A DNA stretch of 64,000 nt, taken from Sphingomonas sp. SRS2. Lineage in GTDB: Bacteria > Pseudomonadota > Alphaproteobacteria > Sphingomonadales > Sphingomonadaceae. Position numbers and translations under genes: made by a program. This document shows, piece after piece, positions 18,300-27,026 of the stretch (the first letter of the stretch is position 1; each line of letters starts with the position of its first letter). The notes under the pieces were generated by a model. It was not told the DNA's origin, searched no databases, and worked only from the letters and a program-made list of their open reading frames with translations. The stretch is taken from the NCBI RefSeq assembly GCF_000971055.1, contig NZ_LARW01000092.1:27689-91688 (forward strand), in the 5' to 3' direction.

Positions 18300-18392
18300 C
18301 GCGTTGCCCCGGTGAAGGCTGGGGTCTCAGGCGCGGCTCGCCACCTCTGATCCGTCCCTGCAGCACGAGATCCCGGCCTCCGCCGGCATAAG
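18300..18392. repeat. Degenerate REP-like unit between convergent genes
   Basis: GCCCCGGTGAAGGCTGGGG and GAGATCCCGGCCTCCGCCGG resemble the arms of the other palindromic units but have drifted. It occupies the gap between the NDUFS4-like and Nudix genes, which converge here. Confidence 0.35.
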
Positions 18393-18394
18393 GG

Positions 18395-18937
18395 TCAAGC
18401 CGTCAGGATCGGCCCCGCCAGCAGCAGCAGCAGCTTGACATCGATCATCTTCCCGAGCCCGCGCTGCTGCTCGACGAAGGCCGGAACTTCAGCCAGCGCT
18501 ATGCGGTGGACGATGATGTCCTCGCCCTCGACCCCGCCGCCGTCATGCACTTTCTCCAGTCCATGCGCGCGCACGAGGGTGAAGGTTTCGGAAACCATGC
18601 CCGGAGACGAGCTGAATTCGCCGATCGTCTCGATCCTGGCGGGTCGGTAGCCGGTCTCCTCCTCCAGCTCGCGTGCGGCAGCGATGTCGTCGGCCTCACC
18701 TTCGCTGTCGTCGCCGATCAATCCCGCGGGCAATTCGATACAGTGGCGCTTGAGCGGCACCCGATATTGCTCGACGAGCAGGACATGGGCTCCATCCGCA
18801 TCGGTGTCGATGGCGAGGATCACCGCCGCGCGGATGCCACGCGTTCGGCTGACATATTCCCACTTGCCTTCACGCTTGGCCGCGATGAACCGGCCCTGCC
18901 ACATCGTCTCGATCGGACCGGCTCCGCTATCCGTCAC
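18395..18937 (-). CDS. Nudix hydrolase, ADP-ribose pyrophosphatase-like
   Basis: The enzyme has 180 residues and a perfect Nudix box, GX5EX7RELEEETGY (from GDDSEGEADD onward). The sequence before it, VEQYRVPLKRHCIELPAG, is the pattern of ADP-ribose/NDP-sugar pyrophosphatases of the NudF group. It hydrolyses a nucleoside diphosphate linked to another group; the precise substrate is not certain. Its start overlaps the stop of the TPM-domain gene before it by four bases, so it belongs to the lemA-TPM-TPM operon. Confidence 0.88.
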   Translation of the reverse strand: MTDSGAGPIETMWQGRFIAAKREGKWEYVSRTRGIRAAVILAIDTDADGAHVLLVEQYRVPLKRHCIELPAGLIGDDSEGEADDIAAARELEEETGYRPARIETIGEFSSSPGMVSETFTLVRAHGLEKVHDGGGVEGEDIIVHRIALAEVPAFVEQQRGLGKMIDVKLLLLLAGPILTA

Positions 18938-19614
18938 AGGCAGATCATCCGGTTCGGCATCTCGTCGGGATCATTGCCACTGTGCGGGAAATGCTCGGCG
19001 AGCACCGCGCCGATCGCCCCCACCGCGGCTGCCATGCCCTCGCCGGGCCGACCGGCCTTGAGATGGTCGATCAGCAGCGCCATCGCCGCGCCCCACGCGT
19101 CGGGAGAGACCTTTGCGACGATCGCCTCGTCGGCGACGATCTCGGCGCGATGCTCGGCGAGCGAGAGGTAGATGAGGACGCCGGTGCGGCTATGCGTGCG
19201 CCGCTCGGTCGAGGCCTTGAACAGCGCGATGGCGCGGTTGCGGACGCGCCGGGTCTTGGTACTGCCGGGAGTGAAGACCATGCGCAGCGGCCACCAGCCG
19301 ATGATAAAGCGCGCCGCGAGAAACTTGATCGTGGTCGCGAAGACCATGATCGTCAGCCACTCGCGGATCGTCCAGACATGCCAGCCGCCGGTGATCCGGT
19401 CGAGCAGCGCCAGATAGCAGTCGGGAAAGGCGGCATAGACCGCGAGCGCGAGCAGCGCGGTGAGCGCTGCCCAGATCAGCGGTACGTCGTTATAATTGTC
19501 AGATCGTTCGGAGACGATGGTCGCGATTTCGGCGTCCGACCGCGTCTCGGCCTCCGTCACCGCGCGGGTGACGAGCTCGATATCGGCGTCGCTGATGCTG
19601 ATAGGCTGCGTCAT
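18934..19614 (-). CDS. TPM-domain membrane protein (second in operon)
   Basis: From the ATG at 19614 it has 226 residues; the longer frame upstream reads through the Gly-rich end of the previous gene and is not coding. Two membrane helices lie at about 45-63 and 85-105. The C-terminal half has TGVLIYLSLAEHRAEIVADEAI, a TPM-domain block shared with the protein encoded just upstream. TPM proteins often occur with LemA and are linked to membrane or envelope quality control, but the mechanism is open. The start codon overlaps the previous stop by one base (TGATG). Confidence 0.8.
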   Translation of the reverse strand: MTQPISISDADIELVTRAVTEAETRSDAEIATIVSERSDNYNDVPLIWAALTALLALAVYAAFPDCYLALLDRITGGWHVWTIREWLTIMVFATTIKFLAARFIIGWWPLRMVFTPGSTKTRRVRNRAIALFKASTERRTHSRTGVLIYLSLAEHRAEIVADEAIVAKVSPDAWGAAMALLIDHLKAGRPGEGMAAAVGAIGAVLAEHFPHSGNDPDEMPNRMICL

Positions 19615-20426
19615 CACCAGCTCCCCGACGATCCGCCGCCGCCAAATGACCCGCCGCCACCGGAAAAGCCGCCACCGCCGCCCCATCCGCCGCCGGACCC
19701 GCCGCCCCAATCGCCGCCGCCCCAGATGACGATCGGACTGCCACCGCGGCGATAGCGCCGGCCTCCGCCGAAGCGGTTTGCGATGCTCGATCCGAAGATG
19801 AACAGGATGACGATGATCCAGAAGATTAGCGAGAAGGGTATGCCGCTTTTTTCCGTTTTGCGGTCTTCGTCCACCAGCTTCTGCGCCTGTGCCTGCGCCT
19901 GATCGGGCGGAAGCTGAAGCAGTTGCACCAGACCCTCGGCGCCGGTGACGATGCCGCCCGCCATGTCGCCTTCGCGGAACAACGGCAGGATTCGACGCTG
20001 GATGATCACGCTTGCCAGCGCGTCGGTGACGATCGGTTCCAGGCCATAGCCGACCTCGATCCGCACCTTGCGTTCATTGGGCGCGACCAGCAGGATCAGC
20101 CCGTCATTGGCCTTCTTGTCGCCCAGCCCCCAGGCACGACCAAGTCTGTAGCCATAATCCTCGATCGGATAATCCTGCAGGCTCGCAACCGTCGCGACCA
20201 CCATCTGGCGGCCGCTCTGGGCTTCGAGCTGCGCCAGCTTCGCGTCGAGCGCGGCGGCCTGTTCGGGCGAGAGAAGCTTGGCTTGGTCGACCACCCGGCC
20301 GGTGAGTGGCGGGAAGGTCTGCGCAAAAGCGGGGAGGGCGAGGAAAAGGGTCAACGCCAAGGCGATGAACCACAAGAACCCCCTCCCGCGTGCGAGCGGG
20401 GCGTAACGAGATGGGCTCGCCGTCAC
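19614..20426 (-). CDS. TPM-domain protein with Gly-rich tail (YgcG-like)
   Basis: The 270 residues start with a signal peptide (FLWFIALALTLFLALPAFA) followed by a periplasmic TPM domain at about 40-160: LTGRVVDQAKLLS, GRQMVVATVASLQ, GLILLVAPNERKVRIEVGYGLE. A membrane helix lies near 198-215 (IFWIIVILFIFG). The last 50 residues are mostly Gly, Trp and Ser, a low-complexity tail common in this family. It sits 11 bases after lemA and 1 base overlapping the next TPM gene. Confidence 0.87.
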   Translation of the reverse strand: MTASPSRYAPLARGRGFLWFIALALTLFLALPAFAQTFPPLTGRVVDQAKLLSPEQAAALDAKLAQLEAQSGRQMVVATVASLQDYPIEDYGYRLGRAWGLGDKKANDGLILLVAPNERKVRIEVGYGLEPIVTDALASVIIQRRILPLFREGDMAGGIVTGAEGLVQLLQLPPDQAQAQAQKLVDEDRKTEKSGIPFSLIFWIIVILFIFGSSIANRFGGGRRYRRGGSPIVIWGGGDWGGGSGGGWGGGGGFSGGGGSFGGGGSSGSW

Positions 20427-20437
20427 CGTCTTTGCGC

Positions 20438-21031
20438 TCAGAACTTCACCGTGGGTGCGGCGTCCGAACCCGCGCTCGCCTCGAAGGGCTGCATCGGCTG
20501 CGCGCCGTGGAAGACCTTCGCGCCGATCGCGCTCGGGAAGGTGCGGATCAGCGTGTTATAGGCGCGCACCGACTCATTATAGTCGCGCCGCGATATCGCG
20601 ATGCGGTTCTCGGTGCCTTCGATCTGGCTTTGCAGCGCCATGAACTGGTCGCTCGATTTAAGGTCGGGATAGCTCTCCTGCACCGCGAGCAGCCGGGCGA
20701 GCGAGCCGCTGAGCTGCGCCTGCGCATCGGCGAAGGCCTTCACCTTGGCCGGGTCCTGCAAATCCGCGCCTGAAAGTTGGATGCCGGTCGCCCGCGCCCG
20801 CGCGTTGGTGACGTCGGTGAGGACGGTCTTCTCCTGCGCCGCGAAGCCCTTCACCGTGTTGACGAGATTGGGGATCAGGTCGGCCCGGCGCTGATATTGC
20901 GTCTGGACGTCGGCCCATTTCGCCTTGGCTTCTTCCTGGGCGGTCGGAACGCTGTTGATGCCGCAGCCGGTGACCGCGATCGCGGCGATGGGAGCGAGCA
21001 ACGCAACGGAGAAACGGCGATCGATGGTCAT
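20438..21031 (-). CDS. lemA: LemA-family lipoprotein
   Basis: From MTIDRRFS it has 197 residues. The lipobox VTGC at the end of the leader predicts a lipid anchor. The mature part is helical with the family blocks RRADLIPNLVNTVKGFA and ETVLTDV-like AQEKTVLTDV, then a LLAVQESYPDLKSS segment and ENRIAISRRDYNESVRAYN. LemA proteins occur with TPM-domain proteins, as here. The open frame reaches 21094 but the leader only fits a start at 21031. Confidence 0.92.
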   Translation of the reverse strand: MTIDRRFSVALLAPIAAIAVTGCGINSVPTAQEEAKAKWADVQTQYQRRADLIPNLVNTVKGFAAQEKTVLTDVTNARARATGIQLSGADLQDPAKVKAFADAQAQLSGSLARLLAVQESYPDLKSSDQFMALQSQIEGTENRIAISRRDYNESVRAYNTLIRTFPSAIGAKVFHGAQPMQPFEASAGSDAAPTVKF

Positions 21032-21163
21032 CTGCGATATTCCCTGAGCCGACTGTATTATGCGGCTAGGTATGCCGCCCGTAACGGACTTCAATGCCCG
21101 GCTTGACCTTTATTGCATGGGCGCGATGATCGCGCCACGGCCAACTCATGGAAGGAGCGGACC

Positions 21164-21598
21164 ATGCTCAACGAATTCAAGGCCTTCATCAACAAGGGGA
21201 ATGTCGTCGACCTCGCCGTTGCGGTGATCATCGGCGCGGCGTTCGGCAGGATCGTCTCGTCGCTGACCGACGATCTGATCATGCCGGTGATCGGCTATCT
21301 CACCGGCGGCCTCGATTTTTCGAGCCATTTCCTTCGGCTCGGCGCGATCCCCGCCGATTTCAAGGGCTCGATCACCAGCTATACCGACCTCAAGACCGCG
21401 GGCGTTCCGCTGCTCGGCTTCGGGCAGTTCATCACTGTCGCGGTGAACTTCCTGATCGTCGCCTTCGTGGTGTTCCTGCTGGTCCGCTTCGTCCACCGCC
21501 TCAATCGCAAGACGGAGGAAGCCCCCGCACCCGCCGCCCCGCCCGAAGACGTCGTCCTGCTCCGCGAAATTCTCGCCGAGCTGAAGAAGAAGGGCTGA
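21164..21598 (+). CDS. mscL: Large-conductance mechanosensitive channel MscL
   Basis: The channel opens under membrane tension to release solutes after osmotic downshock. The start [19 protein letters not shown] has the amphipathic N-terminal helix and is preceded by a GAAGGAG ribosome site. Pore helix TM1 is [18 protein letters not shown] and TM2 is [19 protein letters not shown]. The cytoplasmic helix bundle is [12 protein letters not shown]. The 144 residues match the family. An upstream in-frame start at 21113 is not needed. Confidence 0.96.
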   Translation: MLNEFKAFINKGNVVDLAVAVIIGAAFGRIVSSLTDDLIMPVIGYLTGGLDFSSHFLRLGAIPADFKGSITSYTDLKTAGVPLLGFGQFITVAVNFLIVAFVVFLLVRFVHRLNRKTEEAPAPAAPPEDVVLLREILAELKKKG

Positions 21599-21607
21599 AA
21601 CAGCCCC

Positions 21608-21635
21608 TTCAAATCCGCTGTGCATCCCCTATATA
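21608..21635 (+). promoter_or_regulatory. Candidate promoter of the tmRNA gene
   Basis: TTCAAA is followed after 16 bases by TATATA. A start about seven bases later would fall at the beginning of the acceptor piece. The same TATATA -10 is used in my proposed rpoB promoter. Confidence 0.45.
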
Positions 21636-21639
21636 GGGG

Positions 21640-21990
21640 GGGCCGGGTTCACCCGGCTATGGTGATAAATGATGTCGCGAAATAGATGCAGCGGACCCGG
21701 GGGCGGTACCCGGCGGCTCCACCAGAAGGCCCGGAAACGGGGCTCCTGACGGGGCCGAACTAGGATCGACGTGTATTCAAAGGCGATGTTTTTGCCCGGC
21801 CTGAATGAGCCGTTAAACCGTTCAAACCTACAAGTGCTAACGATAACGAGGCACTCGCGATCGCCGCGTAACCTAGTCCTCACGGACAAAGTTACTAAGG
21901 CTTAGCGCGGTTCGGTCCGCACCGGGCAACAGAAGCGGAATCCAGCGGTTCGGGGAGCACCGGGCAACAGAAGCTCCCCACTTTCTCTGA
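21640..21990 (+). ncRNA. ssrA: tmRNA (ssrA), circularly permuted two-piece form
   Basis: This RNA rescues stalled ribosomes and tags their products. The gene is permuted, as in alphaproteobacteria. The acceptor piece comes first and ends in GGCGGCTCCACCA at 21724. A processed-out spacer follows, then the coding piece starts GGGGCCGAACTAGG at 21751. GGGGCCG pairs with CGGCTCC of the acceptor piece, including the G-U wobble at the third pair that alanyl-tRNA synthetase reads. The resume codon GCT is at 21836. After the tag, two hairpins with identical 14-nt loops follow (21916-21939 and 21952-21979). The outer limits are estimates, plus or minus about 15 bases. Confidence 0.93.
21836..21871 (+). 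other. tmRNA tag reading frame, ANDNEALAIAA
   Basis: GCT AAC GAT AAC GAG GCA CTC GCG ATC GCC GCG TAA encodes the proteolysis tag ANDNEALAIAA. The hydrophobic Ala-rich end is the ClpXP/SspB degron type usual for alphaproteobacteria. Confidence 0.95.
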
Positions 21991-22300
21991 AAATGTCCTC
22001 AGACGCCGTACGGTCGGCGTCCGCCGCCCTTGGCTTCCTCGCAAGAAGCCAGACGCGCCTTTCGCGCTTGTCTCCTCGAAATGCTACCACGACTCCAAAG
22101 TCCGGCGCCGGGACGCATCGCGTCCCGCAGGGGCGAACGGCCGTTCGAGCTTATGCGAGGAAAGCCAGGCGGACGGACGGATGCGCGCGCCCGGCTTTCG
22201 AGGCCAAACAAACAACTGTCTTCTACAGGCAATACACCCTTGCCTCCCCTAAAACGCCCTTTACTCTCCCAGCCATAACTCTCTCAGGGAGCAAGATTTC
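21991..22300. other. Intergenic stretch after tmRNA
   Basis: I see no coding frame with support in these 310 bases. They hold the promoter region of the DUF885 gene and an AGGGAG ribosome site at about 22287-22293 before its ATG. Confidence 0.5.
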
Positions 22301-24124
22301 ATGGATAGACGTCACTTCATCGGCTCGACCGGTCTCGCCCTGCTCGCCGGCATGCTGCCGCGTGTCGCCGAGGCGGCCGAGGCTTCGGGCAATGCCGCCG
22401 ATCGCGCGCTCGCCGTGCTGGTCGAGAAGCTGTGGGAGGCCAGGCTCGACGAGAACCCCGAGCTCACGACGGGCCTCGGCCTCGACAAGGGCGCGCGCGC
22501 CGCGCAGCGCGGCAAGCTCGACCGCTACAGCAAGGCCGCGCAGGCCGAGGCGCTCGCCCGCAACAAGGCCGAGCTCGCCCAGCTCCGCGCGATCGACCGC
22601 GCCGCGCTCTCGCCGAAGGCGCAGCTCAACCATGACGTCGTCGTCTATATGTACGAGCAGGGCACCAAAGGGGCTTCGAAATATCCCTATGGCGAATCGG
22701 CGGGCTATTACGTTCCCTATGCGATCAGCCAGCTCAGCGGCCCCTATTCCAACATTCCCGACTTCCTCGATTCGCAGCATGTGATCGGCACGAAAGACGA
22801 TGCCGACGCCTATATATCGCGCCTGCGCGAGTTTGCCCGCGTCCTCGACGAGAGCACCCGCTTTCAGCAGGACGATGTCCGATTTGGCGCCTATGCGCCG
22901 GATTTCTGCCTTGACCTCGCGATCGGCCAGCTGAAGTCGCTGCGCGACAAACCGGCGGCGCAGACCGTGCTGGTCGAATCGGTCGTCCGCCGGACGAGGG
23001 TCAAGAGCATCCCCGGCGACTGGGGCGCCGCCGCCGAAAAGATCGTAGCGAACGAAGTCTTCCCCGCGCTCGATCGGCAAATCGCGCTCGTCTCGGGACT
23101 GCGCAAGGCGGCGGTCCATGACGCCGGCTGCTGGCGCCTGCCCAACGGCGACGAATATTATGCCGACGCGCTGATGAACGCCACGACCTCGAAGATGACG
23201 CCCGAGGACGTTCATCAGGTCGGGCTCGAACAGGTCGCCGACATCACGGCGCAGATCGACACGATCCTCAAGAAGCAGGGCATGACCAAAGGCTCGGTCG
23301 GCGAGCGGCTGACCGCGCTCAACGCCGACCCCAAACAGCTCTTCGCGAACACCGACGCCGGCCGCGCCGAACTGATCGGCTATATCAATTCGGTGATCAA
23401 GGTGATCGACGCGAAGCTGCCCCAGGCGTTCGCGACGCTTCCGAAGGCGGCGCTCGAGGTCAAGCGGGTACCAGCCTTCATTCAGGACGGCGCCCCCAAT
23501 GGCTATTATAATGCGGCGGCGCTCGATGGCTCGCGCGGCGCGATCTACTACATCAACCTCAAGGACACCGCAGACTGGCCGCGCTACGGCCTGCCCAGCC
23601 TGACCTATCATGAGGGCTCGCCGGGCCACCATCTGCAGATCAGCCTTGCGCAGGAGGCGAAGGACCTGCCGATGCTGCGCAAGGACGCGCCGTTCGGCGC
23701 CTATGTCGAAGGCTGGGCGCTCTACGCCGAACAGCTCGCCGACGAGATGGGCGTCTATGCGAAGGACCCGCTCGGCCGCGCGGGCTTCCTGCAGAGCTTC
23801 CTGTTCCGCGCGGTCCGCCTCGTCACCGACACCGGGCTGCACTACAAGCGCTGGAGCCGCGAGAAGGCGACCGATTACATGGTCGAGGCCACCGGCTTCG
23901 CCCGTCCGCGCACCCAGCGCGAGGTCGATCGCTACTGCGTATGGCCGGGGCAGGCGTGCAGCTACAAGGTCGGCCATATGAGCTGGGTCAAGGCGCGCGA
24001 CGCCGCGAAGAAGATCCAGGGCGCGAAGTTCGACCTCAAACAGTTCCACCAGATCCTGCTCGAAGGCGCGCTGCCGCTGACGATCCTCGAGGCGCTGGCC
24101 GAGGAACGCGCGCGGGCCGCCTGA
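22301..24124 (+). CDS. DUF885-family secreted metallopeptidase-like protein
   Basis: The protein has 607 residues. The leader MDRRHFIGSTGLALLAGML has a twin-Arg start, so export through Tat is likely. DUF885 proteins are alpha-helical with a metal site; the core here is LTYHEGSPGHHLQISLAQE near residue 437, a variant of HExxH in which two His follow the Glu. AYVEGWALYAEQLADEMG and the later RCxVWPGQACSYKVG-like block also fit the family. The activity of the family is not well known; peptidase activity is inferred from the motif. Confidence 0.85.
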   Translation: MDRRHFIGSTGLALLAGMLPRVAEAAEASGNAADRALAVLVEKLWEARLDENPELTTGLGLDKGARAAQRGKLDRYSKAAQAEALARNKAELAQLRAIDRAALSPKAQLNHDVVVYMYEQGTKGASKYPYGESAGYYVPYAISQLSGPYSNIPDFLDSQHVIGTKDDADAYISRLREFARVLDESTRFQQDDVRFGAYAPDFCLDLAIGQLKSLRDKPAAQTVLVESVVRRTRVKSIPGDWGAAAEKIVANEVFPALDRQIALVSGLRKAAVHDAGCWRLPNGDEYYADALMNATTSKMTPEDVHQVGLEQVADITAQIDTILKKQGMTKGSVGERLTALNADPKQLFANTDAGRAELIGYINSVIKVIDAKLPQAFATLPKAALEVKRVPAFIQDGAPNGYYNAAALDGSRGAIYYINLKDTADWPRYGLPSLTYHEGSPGHHLQISLAQEAKDLPMLRKDAPFGAYVEGWALYAEQLADEMGVYAKDPLGRAGFLQSFLFRAVRLVTDTGLHYKRWSREKATDYMVEATGFARPRTQREVDRYCVWPGQACSYKVGHMSWVKARDAAKKIQGAKFDLKQFHQILLEGALPLTILEALAEERARAA

Positions 24125-24304
24125 CCAATCCCCCCTCAATCCTCTCCCGGAATGAGACGGTTGAGGGCTCACACGAGAGCTCCTTACGCCCAATTCCCCG
24201 AAGCCGCTCGACAGCGCGGCGGCCCGCATATTAAGGGGACGCAGCGATCCCGTTCCGCCGACCAGTGCGGCCGCGTCGGTTCGTAGCGGGAGTGTGTGCG
24301 GATC

Positions 24305-25465
24305 ATGGTGAGGGCGGTGCTGCTTCTGTTCGATCGGGCGGCGGTCCTGTTCCTGGGTGTCGCGGCGGGTGTGGCCATCGGCTATGCCTTCGGCATCCGG
24401 CAGCAGGTCGAAAGCCCGGTGGCGACGGGTAACCTGGCGACGCCCGGCGAACCCGGCGCCAATGTCGCTCAGGGCCAGTCGCCCGATGGCAAGCCCCCGG
24501 TCCCGGCGGCGGGCGGGCTGCCCACGCCGCCGGCCGTCGCCGAGACCCGGCCGATCCAGCCCGGCATCGTCAACGCCATCGCTGCGGGCCGACCGGTGCG
24601 CGTCGGCGTGTTCGGCGACAGCTTCGGCGACGGCATCTGGTCAGCGCTCTATAATCAGCTCAGCCGCAAGGCGGGTTATCAGGTGATCAAGTACAGCCAA
24701 CAGGCGACCGGCTTCACCCGCTACAAGACGCTCAACCTTGAACAGCATGACCGCGCCCGCCTCGCTTCCGCGCCCGTCGATATCGCGGTGATCTCCTTCG
24801 GCGCGAACGACATGATGGGGGTGGCTGATGGCGGCCATGTCTATGCGCTGCTGACGCCCAAGTGGAAGGCGGCTATCGCGCGACGCGTGACCGCCTATGT
24901 CGCAATGCTGCGCGATCAGGGGGCCATCGTCTATTGGGTCGGTCTGCCGAAGATGCGCGAGGCCGCCTATGACGCGGATGTCGCGCGTATGAACGCCTTC
25001 TACCGCGATCTGATGAGCCAGCTCGGCGTCGCCTATATCGAGACCGCACCCTACAGCGTCGATGCCGATGGCCGTTATTCGGCCTATCTGCCCGATGCCG
25101 TCAGTGGCAAGCCGGTGCTGATCCGCGCCAATGACGGCATCCATATGTCGATGAACGGCTATATCCGCATCACCCGCGGCCTCGCCGCGCGGGTCAGGAG
25201 CTATGTCGATCAGGCGCGCGCGCGGGCGGGGGGCGACGCGCCGCCGCCGCCGGTGGTCGCGCCCGCGCCGCTGGTCGTGCCGCCGCCGGTCCGGCCCGCG
25301 CCGAAGAAGCCGGTCGAGATCGAAGAGCTTCTGGAAAATGCCTTCGAGCCGGAACGGCCCGCCAAGACTGCTCCGCCAAAGCTCGAAGATCCCTTGCCGC
25401 CGGCCAGAGGCGCCCCTGCCAGCCTGTTGCCGCCCGACATCGGTAGCGACGACCCTCGCCGATGA
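24305..25465 (+). CDS. DUF459-type SGNH/GDSL hydrolase, membrane-anchored
   Basis: From ATG 24305 it has 386 residues; GTG 24296 would add three. An N-terminal membrane anchor (AVLLLFDRAAVLFLGVAAGVAIG) leads to a periplasmic SGNH domain. Block I is VFGDSFGDGIW with the catalytic Ser, block III is SFGANDMMG, and the catalytic Asp/His pair is NDGIHMSMNGY. The last 100 residues are Pro/Ala-rich. DUF459 proteins are found with MBOAT O-acyltransferases and move or remove acyl groups on surface polysaccharides. The next gene starts within its stop (ATGA). Confidence 0.88.
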   Translation: MVRAVLLLFDRAAVLFLGVAAGVAIGYAFGIRQQVESPVATGNLATPGEPGANVAQGQSPDGKPPVPAAGGLPTPPAVAETRPIQPGIVNAIAAGRPVRVGVFGDSFGDGIWSALYNQLSRKAGYQVIKYSQQATGFTRYKTLNLEQHDRARLASAPVDIAVISFGANDMMGVADGGHVYALLTPKWKAAIARRVTAYVAMLRDQGAIVYWVGLPKMREAAYDADVARMNAFYRDLMSQLGVAYIETAPYSVDADGRYSAYLPDAVSGKPVLIRANDGIHMSMNGYIRITRGLAARVRSYVDQARARAGGDAPPPPVVAPAPLVVPPPVRPAPKKPVEIEELLENAFEPERPAKTAPPKLEDPLPPARGAPASLLPPDIGSDDPRR

Positions 25466-26889
25466 TTACCGCGCTCGCGCTTGCCGCCGCCGTCGCGACG
25501 GCTCCCGTCGTCACCGCCGATTGCGCGGGTGCGCTGTGCGACTATGCCGTGCTGCGGCCCTGGTTCGACAAGCTGGCGGCCGCACGCGACGGCAGCGGCA
25601 AGCCGGTGCACATCCTCCAGATCGGCGACAGTCACACCGCCGGCGACGCGATTACCGGCGCGTGGCGCGACATGCTTCAGGCACGCTATGGCAGCGGCGG
25701 GCGCGGGGTGATGCCGCCGGGCAGGCCGTTCCAGGGTTATAATCCACGTGGCGTCAGCGTCGATATGTCACCCGGCTGGACGGTCTCGTCGATCTTCGGC
25801 CCGGGCTCGAAGGAGCCACGCGGCAAGATCGGCCTTTCGGGCTTCAGCCTGACCTCGACCGCCGATGGCGCGCGGATCGGCATGACGGCGTCGGCGAGCC
25901 AGGCCTTTACCCGCTTCATGCTGTGCGCGATTGCCCAGCCGGGCGCGGGCGCACTTGTCGTCACCGTCGGCGGCGTCACCGAGCGGATGGAGCTCGGCGC
26001 GCTGATCACCCGTCCCGAATGCAAGGAAATGACCTTCGATCGTCCTCAGCTCGCCGTGTCGGTCGTGGCCGAGGGCGGTCCGGCGACGATCACCAGCTGG
26101 GCGAGCTTTCGCGATCTGGGCGGCGTGACGTTGTCCAACGTCGGCGTGGTCGGGTCGCAACTCGTTCATTTCGGACGCAATGACGACGCGGTGGTCGCGG
26201 AGGAACTGCGCAGCTATGATCCCGACCTGATCGTCCTCGCCTTCGGCACCAACGAAGGTTTCGCGCCCCGGGTCAGCCCGCAGGAATATGAGATTGCCCT
26301 GCGCAGCCAGATCGGGCGCATCCGCCGCGTCGCCGGGCGCGTGCCGATCCTGCTGCTCGGCGCGCCCGACGCGCTGACGCGCCGCAACGAACTGCTCAAC
26401 AACGCGCCCACCGTGACGCCTACGCCGTGCATCGAGCCCGTGTCGCTCCCGCCGCTGGCGGTCGATCCTTCCCCCGCGCAGGCGCAGCCAGCATCGGACG
26501 CCGCTGGAATCGAGGATGTCCTCGACGCGCTTGGCCAGCGCGCGACGGTTTCGCGCGGCACCGCCCCCTTGCTGCCCGCGCTCGTGCAGCCCGCCGCCGC
26601 GCCGCGTGTCGGCTGGGCGATCACCGCGCGCCCGCTCTTCCCGCCGCCGGGTCTCAAGGCTGTGCGCGAGGTCCAGCGCCGCGTTGCGCATCAGCTGCGG
26701 CTCGGCTTCTGGGACTGGGAGGCGCGGATGGGCGGCCGCTGCACCGCCGTGACCTGGGTCAAGATGCCGCCGGCGCGGATGCGCGGCGACTATGTCCATT
26801 TTAACAGCGCCGGCGGCCAGGAAATCGCCGCCCGCCTCCAGGCCGATATCGAGGCCGCCGCCAATGCCGGTTCGGGGTGGCGGCGGTGA
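25462..26889 (+). CDS. Second SGNH/GDSL hydrolase-like protein
   Basis: The 475 residues start with a signal peptide (MITALALAAAVATAPVVTA). The catalytic Ser lies in ILQIGDSHTAGD, block III reads LAFGTNEGF and the Asp/His pair is DYVHFNSAGG near the C-terminus. Between them is a beta-rich insert of about 150 residues and a low-complexity stretch, which suggests a carbohydrate-contacting module. Together with the previous gene and the MBOAT gene it forms an O-acylation set. The start overlaps the previous stop by four bases. Confidence 0.85.
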   Translation: MITALALAAAVATAPVVTADCAGALCDYAVLRPWFDKLAAARDGSGKPVHILQIGDSHTAGDAITGAWRDMLQARYGSGGRGVMPPGRPFQGYNPRGVSVDMSPGWTVSSIFGPGSKEPRGKIGLSGFSLTSTADGARIGMTASASQAFTRFMLCAIAQPGAGALVVTVGGVTERMELGALITRPECKEMTFDRPQLAVSVVAEGGPATITSWASFRDLGGVTLSNVGVVGSQLVHFGRNDDAVVAEELRSYDPDLIVLAFGTNEGFAPRVSPQEYEIALRSQIGRIRRVAGRVPILLLGAPDALTRRNELLNNAPTVTPTPCIEPVSLPPLAVDPSPAQAQPASDAAGIEDVLDALGQRATVSRGTAPLLPALVQPAAAPRVGWAITARPLFPPPGLKAVREVQRRVAHQLRLGFWDWEARMGGRCTAVTWVKMPPARMRGDYVHFNSAGGQEIAARLQADIEAAANAGSGWRR

Positions 26890-26910
26890 CGGGGTATCCG
26901 CTGCCCCGTT

Positions 26911-27003
26911 CGTCATTCCCGCGAAAGCGGGAATCCATCGACGGCGGAACATCTGGCTTGAAGCGGCTCGCTACCATGGATTCCCGCTTTCACGGGAATG
27001 ACG
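26911..27003. repeat. REP-like inverted repeat, copy 4 (best preserved)
   Basis: The left arm CGTCATTCCCGCGAAAGCGG continues GAATCCAT and is matched by the right arm with one mismatch over 28 bases. Each arm also holds its own small hairpin around GCGAAAGC. The 93-bp unit lies inside the acylation cassette, between the second SGNH gene and the MBOAT gene. Confidence 0.8.
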
Positions 27004-27026
27004 TTGGGCGGGGACGTTAGCGTCCG

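Noticed and set aside
21916..21979. Tandem hairpins with identical loops taken at first as a new riboswitch-like element
   Set aside because: The ANDNEALAIAA frame, the CCA-ending acceptor piece and the GGGGCCG/CGGCTCC pairing around them show that they belong to the tmRNA; they are kept only as a structural observation on it.
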